Origin: Malus domestica
Taxonomy: Eukaryota; Streptophyta; Magnoliopsida; Rosales; Rosaceae
Direction of reading: 5' to 3'
DNA: 64,000 nt
Assembly (NCBI RefSeq): GCF_042453785.1
Contig: NC_091673.1
Span: 4,161,501-4,225,500 of the forward strand
Shown: positions 1 through 13,600 of the stretch, one piece after another
Layout of the letters: each line of letters opens with the position of its first letter
Numbering within the stretch: the stretch's first letter is position 1
Translations under genes and position numbers: made by a program
Notes under the pieces: model-generated
Told to the model about the DNA's origin: nothing
What the model saw: the letters and a program-made list of their open reading frames with translations, nothing else
Database searches by the model: none

Positions 1-2
1 TA

Positions 3-1583
3 AGAACCCATCTGAAGATTCTGAACAAAAAACCAGTTATTGAAAAAGAAGAAGAGGAAGAAGACGATGAAATTATAGCCAAAGCTGCTGCTAGGATTGT
101 AAAGTTTTCACCTTTTGATGGTGGGAATTCTGGGTACTCTCTCAGAGAAAATCCCAAGAAAACATGGAGGTTTTCGGATGCGGGCCCTACTTTCCAATTG
201 CAGCAGGAGAAAGTGTGCAAAGAATGCGGCAAAGGGTTTCAGTCACTGAAAGCTCTGTGTGGTCACATGGCTTGTCACTCGGAGAAGGAGAAGCTGATGA
301 ACAAGTTTGAAGAAATCTCAGAGTTCAGTGAGAAACAGAAGCTGCTTGATGTAATGGACAGTCAGTCGGATACTGAGACATCGGCTCCTCCGAGGCAGAG
401 AAGGATTTCCAAAAGATTGAAGCAGCAGAATCTGGATGTTTACTCTTCTGTGGCAAATGGTGGTTCTTCGTCTGGTGGTTCCGGAATTGAGCAAGAACAG
501 CAAGAGGTTGCTCTTAGTTTGATGATGCTATCACGCGATTCGGGTGGTAAAGGGGGTTTGAATTCGTTTGCTGAATCTTCAGACAACAACTCTGTGATTT
601 TGGAGGCCAAATCTTCGTCTATCGATATGAGGATTAATACTAAGGAAGGTCTGAACTGTGCCTATAAAGTGAGTGATGTTATGGGGATGAAGAGAGTTAG
701 AGAGAAAAAGTTGAAGTCCGAGGAGATTGAGGTTTCTGACAATTCTGATTCTGGGTATTTTAGACATGAGCAACCTAAGAAAGTTGATTCGGATGTTTCG
801 GTTGATGGGTTTTTTAGGAATGGTGAATTTCACAAGGGTAGAGCAGAATTTGGATCCAGAATTGAGGGATATGAGTCCTATGATGTGAAATTAAGGAAGG
901 GTTTTCGTGTCGAATCTGAATTAGGGAAGGATGTGTCAAATGCAGAAGCTCGTAGTCCTGATCAAGTGCATAGAGATAGAGGGACTTTGAAGTATGCACT
1001 GAGAAAGACAACCAAGAATACAACTTTTCACAGACCAATTGTCGATGATTCGTCCAATGTCGAACCCTGCAGAAATGCGCGAAAGAGCGGAAAATACGAG
1101 TGCTTGACATGTAACAAAACGTTCCATTCTCATAGGGCTCTTGGGGGGCACAGAGCAAGTCACACCAAGACCAATGCCTACTCTGAGTCCATTTATGAGA
1201 GTGGGGAAAACAGCGTAGACACTGATCCCTCCCCAGTTCTGACACCCGAAAGCAGCAAGCTTGCTGATCAGCATTGCAGTGGGAAAAAACCAATGAATGA
1301 TCAGGACTTCAGTGGCAGTGCAAAGAGAAGTTCAGAGACCAAGAAAAGCAAGGGGCATGAGTGTCCATTCTGCTTCAAGGTTTTCAAGTCAGGCCAAGCT
1401 TTGGGAGGTCACAAAAGGTCACATTTTGTTGGAGGATGTGAAGTCAAAACTGTGGTACTTGGGCAACAAGAACCCGATCAACCCCCTCCTCATGAGGCTG
1501 AAATCACAGCACGATTTGATCTCAATCTTCCAGCTCCAATGGAGGATGAAGCAAATGACCATTTTGGGTACATGGCATGGTAG
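3..1583 (+). CDS. ZAT-type C2H2 zinc finger transcription factor, 5' end outside window
   Basis: The frame is open from the first bases of the window to the TAG at 1581-1583 and has no ATG before position 198, so the N-terminus lies upstream; 526 codons are visible. Three C-x2-C-x12-H-x3-H fingers can be read at about 216-278, 1101-1163 and 1362-1424. The last two carry the plant Q-type helix RALGGH/QALGGH; the first has the variant KALCGH. An acidic Glu-rich stretch (near 48-75) and a basic patch (RVREKKLKS) occur between fingers. The C-terminus contains DLNLP, an EAR repression motif that in this family recruits TOPLESS-type co-repressors. By family knowledge this is a nuclear repressor of the ZAT1/ZAT4/ZAT9 type, often stress-related. 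Related proteins have a further finger at the very N-terminus, which would be outside the window. The target genes cannot be read from sequence. Confidence 0.9.
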   Translation, partial: RTHLKILNKKPVIEKEEEEEDDEIIAKAAARIVKFSPFDGGNSGYSLRENPKKTWRFSDAGPTFQLQQEKVCKECGKGFQSLKALCGHMACHSEKEKLMNKFEEISEFSEKQKLLDVMDSQSDTETSAPPRQRRISKRLKQQNLDVYSSVANGGSSSGGSGIEQEQQEVALSLMMLSRDSGGKGGLNSFAESSDNNSVILEAKSSSIDMRINTKEGLNCAYKVSDVMGMKRVREKKLKSEEIEVSDNSDSGYFRHEQPKKVDSDVSVDGFFRNGEFHKGRAEFGSRIEGYESYDVKLRKGFRVESELGKDVSNAEARSPDQVHRDRGTLKYALRKTTKNTTFHRPIVDDSSNVEPCRNARKSGKYECLTCNKTFHSHRALGGHRASHTKTNAYSESIYESGENSVDTDPSPVLTPESSKLADQHCSGKKPMNDQDFSGSAKRSSETKKSKGHECPFCFKVFKSGQALGGHKRSHFVGGCEVKTVVLGQQEPDQPPPHEAEITARFDLNLPAPMEDEANDHFGYMAW

Positions 1584-3116
1584 ATTGGAAGACAGGGTTT
1601 TTCAAGTATGGACCGAAACACAGTATGCAACAGAATCCTTGAACGTTGAATCCTTAACTGCACTTCCAGCCGTTCATTCACCTAGTTGATTTTAGAATTT
1701 TCGTGGAAGGAAGAAGCATCAAAAGCATGAAACTTTTTAGGTGGGTCTCTTTATCTGTTACTGTAGTGACGCAAATGAAGGCAAAGTACAGGCAATGTGC
1801 TGAATTTTTTGTTTCTCTTTGGGTCCCATCAGTTCAAAGGAATGCCTTGCAGAGGTAATGGTTGCATTTTTAGTTTCAGACTTGGAAGAATTAAGTAATT
1901 CTTGCAAATTTTCCATCTTTTAGTTTTTGGCTTGTTCTGATTTCATCATCCTTCTCATTTGTAGTGCACTGTTTTGGAATTTTAAATTATTATATATTCT
2001 TCTACAATGTTTTGGATAAAACACAAGTTAAGAGTAATGCTGGATTGACATTTTTAGACTAAATTTATAAATCATATAATGTGTCATCAATAATAAATCA
2101 ATATGTTAATAATCTAGTCCCTGATTAATTGAGAGGACATCAAATCTTCTGCATCCAAAAGCCTATGTGACTTCTCTGTGACCTATTTCTTTTGTTGACA
2201 TTAAACCGTTTATTTAAACTATACTTATCTGTGTTAACTTTTCAATTTTTCTTCCTAATAAAAAATCAAAAACTAAAGATAAATTAAATCAAACGAACAT
2301 ATGTCACTTAGTAGATAAGACAGAAAAATTACAGAGAATTTTGAGTACAGAAGATTTCAACTCTTCCGAGAGAGTCTAGGACGACCCAAAGAAATACTCT
2401 GGCCCATGATGGTTCGCAGCACCAAAAACGGAACCTAATAGCTAAGTCATGGGGTCCTAGGTGATGGAAAGTGACACTTCATCAGATATGGTTTTCATAA
2501 ATAAGGTAATTTTCAAGAGCACATACTCTCTTTCCTCTTTTACTTGTAACTTTAAATGGAAAAGTTTAAAGACCAAGGGAAATTGGAATTCACACTAGTT
2601 TAATTTTTCGCTGAACCGTAAATAAAAAAATTTACATTTATACACTTCTTTGGATTTTCGAACGACATCTGTAGTTAATAAAATAATGGTATGTGTTTTA
2701 ACTTTTTTAATTAATATCATAATAATATTGATACGAGACGTCATGTAAATCTCATTTAGACTAACCCTAAAAGATTACAGAGACAAATTGAAAGGATTTC
2801 TCACCTTACATAACCAACTCCACTTGTAATTGTGACCATTCAGAACTTGAGATTGATTTCCTATTAAGCACCATATTCAGTGTTGAAAACTGTTTTATCC
2901 AAAAGTTTCTTCAAGGACCACCTGCTTTATGAGGAAATGTTACAAAGTGGTGCCACTTAAAATGTTGGAAGAGAAGTTTCCTCCATAATTTACATCCCTA
3001 AATCACTCACACCGTATTTTCACATTCAGATATGCATTTGCATTTCTGTAAAATTATGATTACATAGAAGAAAGTTTCAAGCTACTCTTCCTTGTAGAGT
3101 CTTCTTTCAATGTGAT
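1584..3116. other. 3' flank of the zinc finger gene, AT-rich intergenic DNA
   Basis: The first few hundred bases are probably the 3' UTR. Around 2034-2130 there is a half copy of the MITE that is complete at 14752-14920 (shared GTAATGCTGG/GTACTAGG-like end, then 'aaatcatat.atgtgt'). No gene is visible. Confidence 0.4.
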
Positions 3117-3285
3117 AAAAAATGGCGACCTTAAGCCAATAAGGCTCTCCGTTTTGTGGCGGTTGGTGGGAAGGAGGGGGGGGGGAGTTTGTGGCTATTG
3201 TACGCAGCCTTATCCTTACTTTGCAAATATGTTGTTTCCATGACTCGAATCCGTGACATCTTGGTCACAAAGGAACACCCTTCAG
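3117..3285 (-). mobile_element. Au-like SINE, reverse orientation
   Basis: Read on the minus strand this shows a pol III box B-like stretch (GGATTCGAGTCATGG, near 3238-3252), then 'AAGGATAAGGCTGCGTACAA', a C-rich stretch and a 3' end with GGAGAGCCTTA followed by a T run. This order matches the plant Au SINE family as I remember it. The 5' boundary is not clear. A G run at 3176-3186 is the antisense of the C-rich part. Confidence 0.7.
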
Positions 3286-6204
3286 TTTTATAAAATAAGA
3301 AACAAAATTGTTTCACATTACAACTTGTAAATTAGGGGATCCTAAAATAGTAAAAGCTTCTGCAAATAGAATTTGGGGTTGTTGGAGATATGGATATATC
3401 TTAAGCATCAAGGTTGAAATATTGGATTAAAGAAAAATAATTAGTTTGTGGAATCATGAGGAATCAAAGTCCATTGTGCACTTTTCATCAATGGGGAAGA
3501 AATTTTGGTTCAAGGTGGTTGCATAGCACCTACCACTAAGCATTTGAGTTTGTTTTAATTCATATGTGTTAGTGAAATTTTGGTCAAAAAGGGTCATATC
3601 CGTTTGGAAGAATCATTGTTTGATATTGGCATATAGTCACATGATATGGTTGATTTTCGTTGAATTCATTGAACTGTTATTGGCATTCTAAAAATCTAAT
3701 TATGCAATATGCACTCTCATAATAATGTTTTTCTTTCTAAATCTAGAGTGCACAATTAGATTTTTTGAGTGCCAATAATAATTTCCTAAATTTATGCTTT
3801 TGAATATTCTATTAATACTCAATTCACGTGTTATAAGTTATAGCCGGTGTTTAAAATATTTACAAAATTATTGATATTTCTGTATAAATATCCGAAAAAT
3901 CAAGGATCGATATAGAAATGGGCGATGAAATGCAAACTTCACCTATGATATTACCGATTCACTATAGAAAATTTGCCATAACCAATTGCAGGTTTCGAAC
4001 TTTGGATTTTTTTTGAGAAATTTTTCTCTAATTACCACTAATCTAAATGAGTTGATATATTCATCCCAAAATTTTCATAATTTCTATCGAAATCAACCAA
4101 TATTGATATTTTCACTTGTATCGATATTTTAAACATTAATTATAACATATGAATAAATTAATTATACTACATGACAGAATCGAAGTACTACTTATTTACC
4201 TTATTCTTCACAAAGCACACACAGGTTGTTTTGTGCATTCTTTTCCAACTAATATGTTCCTTCCATCATCTGAGTGTAGTGTGTGTTCTGTAGATGACCT
4301 CAGCCCTCAGCCCTCAAGACCACCTTTTTCTTATGGGGAAATAAAAGCTCGAGTCAGCGCATTGCGTTCGCATCAACTCGAATCAAGAAGCACTTGAGAG
4401 GAGTATCAATTGCTTTATGTAAATAGAATTATGAACTCATATGGAAACACCAAATCTTTCAAAACCAAACATTCATTATTGCACACTCTAACTCTTTAGG
4501 CAACTTGGATTGGCTTGTCACTATATCATATCACAAACCTCTGTCACTTTTGAGTAGATATTTTAGTACTCGTTTTATCTTCTGTTAATCCAAATCGAGT
4601 AACTTGTAATTTTTATAGAATCCACAATACTAGTGATACAAACGTGAGCTAGGTGAATTGGTCGTTACAATATGCTTACCTACTGAGCTCTCATCCAAAT
4701 TTGAATCTCCTCCCCTAAAATAAGAGTATGAATATACGAGAAGCTAAATTATTTTGGAATACCCGGCCAACTTGGAAAGACTTACTATACAAATTACCAG
4801 GCCCATTGTTTTTCTGAACCTGCTGGCAATAAGTACCCATTAATTAAATCAATGTATAAGTGTAACCATATTATGGCATGAAACCTTATTTGTTTGGTGT
4901 GATAGAGTAGTTGACTCATTTATTCCGATGGAGAAATGTTTATATGAAATGGAAGAATTAGGAGTGGGGTTGGTCATGACTATTTTTTCCATTTTTATCT
5001 CTGCATAGAAGATGGAAATGTATTACCTAACATGAACAATTGAGGGTGGCTAGGGTTCCTTGTGTTTCTGATTTTTATTTGTTTTTGGGTGGACATCTTT
5101 ATCATGCCTTTTCTGATACTACAATGTGGATGATTTTCATATATTAAAAAGTCTCTTCCACTTTCCTATCAAATCTCTCTTTATTCTAGCACATAAATGA
5201 AGGATCAAAGAGATTATGGTAGATCGCATTCACCAAGAAATGACCTTAATCGAAAATCGGATCGGCAACAAATAACATGCTTTATCTGGATTCAACTCGT
5301 ACTCATAGTTAAGCAGCAACATGAATATGAGACTAAAGTCCCTCTATGCATCCTACTACTTGCAGCCCCTTCTTAAAAGAGATTTGAGCAGCCGTCTGAA
5401 AAGACTAATGCTGCTCAAAAGAATATGTTTAAAAAGAATAAAAATCACAAAGTGAGTGCAGCAGGATCTGGAAAACATAGAGTGCTCCTGCAATCGAATG
5501 AACGTTTAGGCGCGGAACTGTGCTCAAAAACCCCAATTAGAGAGTAATTTTGTTTATAAGCTGGACCAGAGCAAATCATAACAATTTTTCTGAATTCCCG
5601 ACTCCTTTTACACTCGAGTTCGAACCATCTTCTATAGTAGATGGGCTTATGTTCATGCTCAACATTGTAGATTACAAAGTAACAAAGCCCAGCCACAAGA
5701 AAGGCCAACATGGCTCAGTTAATTGAAGAAGATAATTTGATTTGTTGTGTCACTCTCAAATCTCTCAATCAGTTGCTTTGATGGAGATCGGCTACGATTT
5801 GTAGATTGATTGGGATGTTACACGTAACTGAAATCACAGTAACAATATGGACATACGGTCTGCCACTTGTTGTCCAGTTTCGAGAGGAAACAAAATTAGA
5901 ATGCAAACAAGACGATATCTCAAAACTAATCACATATTAAAATCTCAAAATACGTGACATTGCATTAATCATCCAAGATGCCATGAATGCCTAGGCGTAC
6001 AAACGCGGATGCCACAAGATTCGACAGTTCCACCACTCTATATAACTTTAAACAGCGGCTACGGTTAGAATGAGGATTTGATGGGAAGCTAATGCGCACA
6101 TTGAGAACGTGAGGTTTTATTATATGGCAATTATATGGTCACGTGATGTTATTAATTTACATAAAATAAACGTTATGTATATATACAAGCCTTTTTATGT
6201 AGAA
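3286..6204. other. Intergenic, no gene seen
   Basis: AT-rich DNA without a convincing coding frame. The minus-strand frame 5445-5711 (88 codons) has no recognisable domain and is treated as chance or a remnant. Confidence 0.4.
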
Positions 6205-6372
6205 AGATTTTTCAATGTGACCGTCACACGGGATGGTACACCTCGTGTTATTACATAAATAATGGGGTATGTTTGTCAAAAAGATAACAACTTAAAAAAT
6301 ATAATTTTCCACTACTTACATAAAAACACATTGTGTACCATCCATGTTCCTGTCACAATTAAAAATTTATCC
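6205..6372. mobile_element. Small MITE with imperfect terminal inverted repeats
   Basis: The left part (GTGACCGTCACACGGGATGG near 6218) and the reverse complement of the right part (GTGACAGGAACATGGATGG near 6336-6356) match with few differences. Both continue into 'TACAC..TGTGTT'. Ends are approximate. Confidence 0.55.
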
Positions 6373-6381
6373 TTTATGTAA

Positions 6382-6756
6382 AGGGATCCCCATTTTTTTC
6401 AAAAAATGAGGATTAAGTGTGGGGCTCCCTCCACATCGAACTTCAACGATCCGAATCGTCTATTTTGTAAGTCTCTATTTATATATCATCCTTACAAAAA
6501 TTCAATTCAATCCGAAACCATTTGTCTATTTAATTATCAAGATAAAATTTTATTGTTTCTTATATAACAAAGTATTCGTTAATTTATTTGGACCCAATTA
6601 GATGTCTTAAACATTTTCGATTAGCTAATATTTTGCAATGATGATCTATGCGATGCAACTTGAAAAATAGACGATTCAGATCATTAAAGTTCGATGTAGT
6701 GTGGACCCCACAACTAATCCCTATTTTTATAAAAAAATGAGAACCCCTTCTTTTAA
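6382..6756. mobile_element. MITE with about 90 bp terminal inverted repeats
   Basis: The left end (AGGGATCCCC, then GTGGGGCTCC and CATCGAACTTCAACGATCCG) is repeated inverted at the right end (about 6660-6756: CGGATC-like, CATCGAACTTTAATGATCTG, GTGGGGTCC, GGGGTTCTC). A related, more diverged copy lies at about 15696-15972. Confidence 0.65.
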
Positions 6757-8028
6757 AGATTTCCTATATATATACACACACACATATTCCATGCCACCGA
6801 CGATCAAGGAGACAGGAGACTGGAAATTTCCTGGCCTGTGATCATATCCCCTCCCGCACATAGCGGCAGGTTTAGCCCATCTTTTGGACCACCTCAATTT
6901 CTATGTTACCACTTTACGCTGCTCATTCACTCATCACCGACTCAGAGCCTCAGAGAGCTGCTCAATACGGCACGCGCGCGTCCTCTGCTATCTGCTCTGC
7001 TGACATTGAAGAACCTGTAGTCACCACGCCACTTGTTCAGGCATGAATGTTGAAAGCCTTCATTTTAATCATGCAACTCCACACGCTCTTTGGGAGTTGG
7101 AATTGGAATTGTTAATGTATGCATGCACACAGGGAATTTATCAAAATTAACCACATCTTTATAATTTCTAAAACATGGACCAAAATATATACCATCTAGT
7201 TCTAATCGATTGGATTTTTATGTTTCAGTTATACTCCGTTGCAGTTAGCCGCACTTGCAAACACAATAACGACGATATCAACTATAACGGGATTAATCCG
7301 CAACCTAACGTAAGATAACTTCTTTATACGTTCTAGGGTTTTTAAAGGGAAATTATGTTCAACAGAAAGCAACTGCCATCACCAAACAAAAAGAGGGGGC
7401 CACTGGTCACTGCATTACTTGATTAGTAGTTAATTAACAAGTGTACGTTCCTCTCTGAATCTCAAACCGAATTTGTAAAACTGCTATGCATGAAAAAGCT
7501 AGGCAGGGAGGTATACATAAATTAATCATGTCCAGCTTTAGAATATTAGGCGGCAATTAATTAACAATTCGGGTAAATGGCGCATGGGTAAGGGAATTGG
7601 CACTTTAACACCAGTCGGCCGGTTAGGAAGCTTTACGTACGTAATTGCCGGAAAAAGACGAAACAAAGGTGAAAAGGAAGAGTGAAAAAAGCAATGTCGG
7701 CCAAGCAACGCGTACGCAAACTCAGCCGACAACTATACAACTAGGGTAATTCACATATCTCCTGCAAAAACAATATGTTTCAAGGATCATACAAATTTAG
7801 TTTGGCGATTAATTCTGGGTTTTTAAGCTGACGATTACTTTACAAAACCTACCAAAATGATTACAATACGATCGATGCATGGTACATACACACACACGTA
7901 TATATATTATTTGTTAAATAAATGCTTTATTCATATTATGAAATAATACTAAAACGATACTATGTCTGAAAAAATATCATGTGATATAAAACAAAAAGTG
8001 TAGTCTTCAAAAGTTGTCTGAATGAATA
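6757..8028. other. Intergenic, no gene seen
   Basis: Holds short CA and TA repeats (6773-6785, 7889-7910) and only short frames without recognisable domains. Confidence 0.4.
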
Positions 8029-8180
8029 GGAAACTTTAACGAAAAACACCCGGTACTGTTCACTTGAACGAAAAACCACATTTTTACACTAAAAAATCAA
8101 TCCTGGTACTATTCACTTTACTCTTTATTGTCCTTATCATTAAAACTCAAAGTTTTCAAGCCCTTTTCATTAGTTTTCCT
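8029..8180 (+). mobile_element. Mutator-like MITE, copy 1
   Basis: Begins GGAAACTTTAACGAAAAACA and ends CATTAGTTTTCCT, giving an imperfect inverted pair (GGGAACTTTAACGAAAA against AGGAAAACTAATGAAAA). The same 150-156 bp unit occurs at 15454-15608, 16752-16888, 43319-43472 (-) and 52265-52420. Two of these have 9 bp target duplications, which suggests a Mutator-type mobiliser. Confidence 0.8.
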
Positions 8181-8286
8181 GAATATGGTAATCAAATCTC
8201 AGTTTTGAGTTAATCAAATTTCGCAATTAACGTTGCGAATAAATATATGATATTCTTGGGATAATTTGTTCAACCTCTCCATAAAT

Positions 8287-8368
8287 GGGGGTAAGGCTAG
8301 CCGACATTCACCTCTCCCAGACTCTGCGTAAAGCGGGAGCCTTGTGCACCGGGTATGACCTTTTTTAT
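8287..8368 (+). mobile_element. Au-like SINE, 3' part
   Basis: GGGTAAGGCTAGCCGACATT, a C-rich middle, then AAGCGGGAGCCTTGTGCACC and a T run match the 3' half of an Au-type SINE. The tRNA-like 5' half with box B is missing. Confidence 0.65.
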
Positions 8369-9838
8369 ATATATACCAAAAATGAAAGATTCTGTTCATG
8401 AGGTATAATCCATTAATTTACATACAAAGCTCAATATATACTAGCTAGATCAGAAGCTGAAGATAATGCAGCTGCTAAGCCTACCCGCATGCATGGCCTG
8501 TAGAGACGACGTAGGCCAAGCTAATTTAACAATATTGATCCTACGGCCCTACCTACACAACAAAGATTTAGGTTAGTTAAGTACGTATTATCTGCTAAAC
8601 CATGATTAACATCACTGAAAATGAAATTTGCGTTTCTCATGGATTATTCCACACTACAGGGTTTTGCGTTTTTTACTGCAGCCATTAAGAATGAGAACGT
8701 ACGGCATCAATTTGTATGCGTTTCTTCTTTTGTAAGCTTTTTCCCTTTTACTTTTTAAAATGTTTTGGTCAATCCCAAAATTCTCAATTGACGCATATTT
8801 TGATCTATATATATATATGAATGCACGAGTCTTAGTGCATACCACCTCCTGAGAGTAATATAACCACCCCATTTGTTAACCAAGTCAAGTTTTGGAAGCT
8901 CAAAAAAAAAAAAAAAAAAAAAAAAAAGAAGTTTTCAATTTTAGTTGGTTTGCTACCACCCTTGGGGAGTGGGGTGCCTTACTAACCTGAGTAGCATAGG
9001 ACATGTTTAATGCAACCTCGCACCCCGCCTTTACCCACCCAACTCAAGCTTTGCCAGTACCAATCACTTTAATGTGCTGCATAGTTACAAATCTATGTTA
9101 CCAGGCTCAATAGTAGTTTTCAATTTTTGAAAAACCAAAAATAGTTGCTAACAAGTTTTTAGTTTAAAAAATAAAAATAAAAATAAAAACTGAATTGAAT
9201 TGGTTATCAAACAACCTTTTATTTTCAGTTTTCAAACTCTTATTAGTACACACCAAAAATTAACCATTTAAGTTTTTTTTTTTTTTTAAATCCCCGAATG
9301 TATGAAAACTCAAAAAATAGCTTTCAATTTTTTTTTTAAACTGAAAACATTTACCAAATAAGTTTATAGTTTTTATAAACTAAAATTAAAAATAAAATGA
9401 TTATTAAATGGTCAGTTAAATTTTAAACTCACATAACAAAAAATGTTGAGTTTCGCCCCACAAGATTGTAATAACGTCGGAGGTTTCCGAGAGTATAACA
9501 GTTATAACATTTGCATGATCAGATATGTATTGCAACTATGGAGATGAAAATAATCAATCCAAACGCCCTTTAAGGGAAAAAAATTGAATTATCATGTCAT
9601 AGAGCTTCCTTTAATTTGTTTTAGCTGAATGAGGAGACAGCTGAAAAGAAGATATGTAGGCATAATAATTAAAGTTGGCATGCTTCTAATCAAAAGATAA
9701 GATATAGTCAACAACCTAGCAACCTAGCACTAGATCCCAAGCGTAGCAGATAAGTTTGTAGCCAATGAGAACTACATGATGTTGATGGTGGTGCATAAAA
9801 AGCCACAAGCACACAATTAAATACACAAAACTATGAAC
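8369..9838. other. Intergenic with a long A run
   Basis: An uninterrupted A tract lies at about 8901-8926 and could be the tail of a decayed retroposon; no body was recognised. 9110-9420 is very rich in A/T runs. No gene is visible. Confidence 0.35.
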
Positions 9839-10217
9839 AAGGATCCTCTCCAGATCTTCTTTGTGAGGATCCAAGTCACGCCCATTCAATTATACTGAAA
9901 AATCTCTCAAGAATATAACCACTCAATTATACTTCACCCTTTTGTTATTTAATGAAAAAGGGAAACACCTCTACATTAAATCTACAGATTTCAGAATTAA
10001 AAAGCGGATTTGGATTCTATTCGGATTCAAGTTGTGGGAATCCTAGGGATCCTTGCATTCTAATCGTTTATCGTACATCGTACAGTCAGAAATTATTTTA
10101 AATTTATTTATTTAAAATTAAACACAAATAATACCTAACGAAATGTACTATGAGCGGCCATGATATGAGGATCCCTAAGATCCTCACAAAGAGGATCCGG
10201 AGAAGATCCTCATCCTT
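9839..10217. mobile_element. MITE with GGATCC-rich terminal inverted repeats
   Basis: The left end GGATCCTCTCCAGATCTTCT followed by TTGTGAGGATCC has an inverted counterpart at about 10170-10217 (GATCCTCACAAAGAGGATCC, then GGAGAAGATCCTC). The centre is AT-rich. It lies about 400 bp downstream of the WRKY gene. Confidence 0.65.
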
Positions 10218-10606
10218 AAAAAGCTACATTCTTCCATTCAAGCAGCGCCTAAAGTAACATGCATCTCCAGAAATCAAAATTACTATAATATGAAGTTGCT
10301 ATAATTCATCATCATCCTTTTTAACTTTTAGGGTGTTCAAACCAACAGTAGTATTGCCTATATTCTGGTGATTAATATGTATCTGCAAGTGTTCAAGCTA
10401 GGTGATTGTTAAGAAGGAAGTACAGACGTCATGAACTTTTATCGTAAGAGCAACTTTTACGAGTACACTGCTCCTATAACGTGTTATGTCATGAAAGTAA
10501 TTCTCCTTAGGCATTATAAATTAGAAAGATCTTTATATGCATTCAACAGTTAAATAATTCAAGTAAAATATTAATGTGTATTGTTACCATTTTATCCGTG
10601 TCCTCA

Positions 10607-13600
10607 TCAATTTCGCATCCCAGGAGGTACAACGTCTCCAAGAAGCCCTTCGTCTGTAGGAAGAGGTGGGGTTGGCTGACGGTCAGTGGAGTGGGATGAT
10701 CCTCCTGCAGCTTGATCATCGTCATGACGTGGGACTACTACTTGGTGCGACGAGGTTGGGGTCAAATTAATAGGACTAGTTATCTCTCTCGGTCGAATTG
10801 TTGGATAATACATGAACTGTGAGGCTGGAGGCAGCTGAGACAACTGGTGGCCTGTAAAGCCAGATTCATGACCCATGACTCCCCCACGAGGGAATGCAAC
10901 TGTATGATGACAGTGTTGGCCTTCATATGTGGTAATTACAGTTGTGGGATCTTGAGAGGAACGCTCAACTCTTTTCTTCACTGTGCATTTGGTATTTGTG
11001 CAGCGATAATAGCTCCTGCAAATTAAACAAAAGATTGAGTGTAAGAATGTGCATATAAAAACTACAAGGCATGCATGTACATACATTTACTGTTCGAATA
11101 TTCTTTTGTTTCAATAATTCAATTTGAAGTTGTTTGAGCCCATCTTTGTAAATTTTGTCAGCTAGAAGAAATTAGTTGTTTAATATTCAAGTATTCTCTG
11201 TTGGTAGATAATGGCATGGCACGCTCACAAATTATACAATCTCTAGACGTATTCCTGAGGCTTAGAAACTTAGGGTAAACATAAATAAAGTTATCAGTTG
11301 TAAGAAATTAAGAAAAATGTTTCCATGTTTATAGATGACAAGGATTTAACAATCTCAAAATGAAATATATAGCGGGTACCATAAGAAAATTGTTGTTTAA
11401 TCAAATCAACCGACATTTTTAGTTTGAATTCAGCACTGAAAAGAATATCAAGTTCCTCGCCAGCTAATTTAGTGGAGATAGTAATTTGGTGACAGACCTT
11501 GGAAGCCAAGCTTGCCTAGCAGCTGCACGTAGTATCTTCAGCTTAACTAGTGTGTGTGTGTGTATTAAGCTTTGTATGTAAATGGTGCATACCTCATGAA
11601 TCAGATTCTACATGAGGTCTAACATCCTAGTGGATGGAGTGTTGGGTGTCTATTTATGCGATGAGAGTTCGAAATTTCTTCCTCCCTAAACTAATGAAAT
11701 AGTTTCGAACCTTTCCCAAATAACAATAAAATAAAAAAATTTAAACAAAAGTTAAAGACCTTGGAAAGGGGCTATTTTTAACAGCCTTCTGACCATATTT
11801 CCGCCAACGGTAGCCATCCTCAAGATTATCAACTTCACTCTTTGTCATGAATGCGAATCGTGGCTGCCGGATTCTCTTCGGCCCCTTCATTTTAACCTTA
11901 CTCCTACAAAATATTTTACCTACAATTATCACAACAAAAACAATAGCTTGAAAAATCCAAAGAAAAATGGCAAAACATAAGTGAATTTTATTTCCTATAT
12001 ATTGGAAATTAAACGGAAATGTTATATAAAGTACTACTACATATTCGTGCATGTTTAGTTTCTAATTAATGTGATCCAACTAAAACTAACACCAATGAAA
12101 GAGTGGTGCTCTATTAATTAAATTTCAATTACCACTGAAAACTAATACATTCATCAGAAAATTAAAAGGGAAATGTGGTGTATTATGTGTATATATATCA
12201 TGCATTATGTTTTACGTTAATTAAATCTAAAATGCAAGTGTATTTGTAGCTGTTAAATACTAGAGTTTTTGGAAATACAACCATATATTTATTTTAACAA
12301 TTACTGATGGCAAATTTGATATCAAATTAGGTTACTCATTGTGTAGCTTAGCTTAACTCTCCATCTTCTCTTGTGTAAAAATATATTGATGTTCTAAAAA
12401 AACAATTAGTGCACATCAGGTGGGATTGCAGAGTATAGGACCAAACCTTAAATTGTCAGGGAATAAACCAGTAATTCTTATCAAAATTACATTAAATCTC
12501 AAATTCCAAACAGTACTTTACATGCATTAGCAAATGGTTCAACATGGTCAGCGACTATAAGTGAGATGGTGTATGTAATTTTGAAATTTTCAGTGTGTCA
12601 AGAACACGGTCAAGTCATAATACCAGTAGTTGAATTTTTTTTTTTCAAGTATTCAATCACTTGTATCGTTCAACCACCTGTATTGTAATACTTGATGTAA
12701 CAACCCATATTCCCGGCACATTGAAAAATCTCTCCGTGTAATTATAAACCCCCATTATTAGGAAGAAATCCAAAAATATGGACCACAAATTAAAGAAGAA
12801 TCCAGAATTATCATCACCCAACCCCCTCTTTATTATGGTAATGCAACTTAAGAGACAAATATGTCACATGCATCGATCACTTACTCACGAAAATGCTACT
12901 GCACTAGACGCAATAATAACGAAACGAATCAATATTAAAATATTAAAAAACCCTACAACAAATAAAGAAAGCATAAAATTACATTATTGTTCCTCATTAA
13001 ACCCAAATCATTTACAAACAATCATATAATAAAAACTCGCTTTACTTGCACCATATTCTCCCTCTTTTTTCCCCGCACGCGTTTACCTAAAAGTGTGAAT
13101 TTTAGCACGCCATCCGGCCGCTGTTACGGCGGTGTTCGCGTCCATAAAATTAGAAACCTGAAAAGCCCTTCCATCTCGGTTAAATTTGCTTTGCCACGCC
13201 CTAAATCTCTGTGGATTTACGAAAATGCCACCCCAACTTGCATGAAGTGGAGCTTCTTCTAGTTTCTTACTTTCTACAGCGTACGGACGCACACCCCAAT
13301 TGCAGATTTTGCACTCCCTTTTTGATATTTTTCATTTTTCACCGTTTAACTATTTATTTTGTTAAAAGATCCCCTACCACAGTATTAGCCCACGAAAAAG
13401 CAAGTTAATCACGCATTAAGCCATCATTAATAAATAATACTCAATCATGGAAACCCAACTCACGGTATCTCGGACGGTGGTTTGCCACCGGAGCCTGTAG
13501 ACCTCTCAGGCGGATCCTCGCTGGAGCTCGTTGACACTGACGGATTGGTCGAAGCGGATCCGACAACAGGGGCCGGGTCGGGGCTCCCAAAGGCGGCGCT

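Noticed and set aside
814..1293. 159-codon minus-strand frame inside the zinc finger gene
   Set aside because: Antisense shadow of the C2H2 frame; no domain.
3238..3255. Box-B-like TTCGAGTC considered as a tRNA gene
   Set aside because: No acceptor or anticodon stem can be drawn; the rest follows the Au SINE order.
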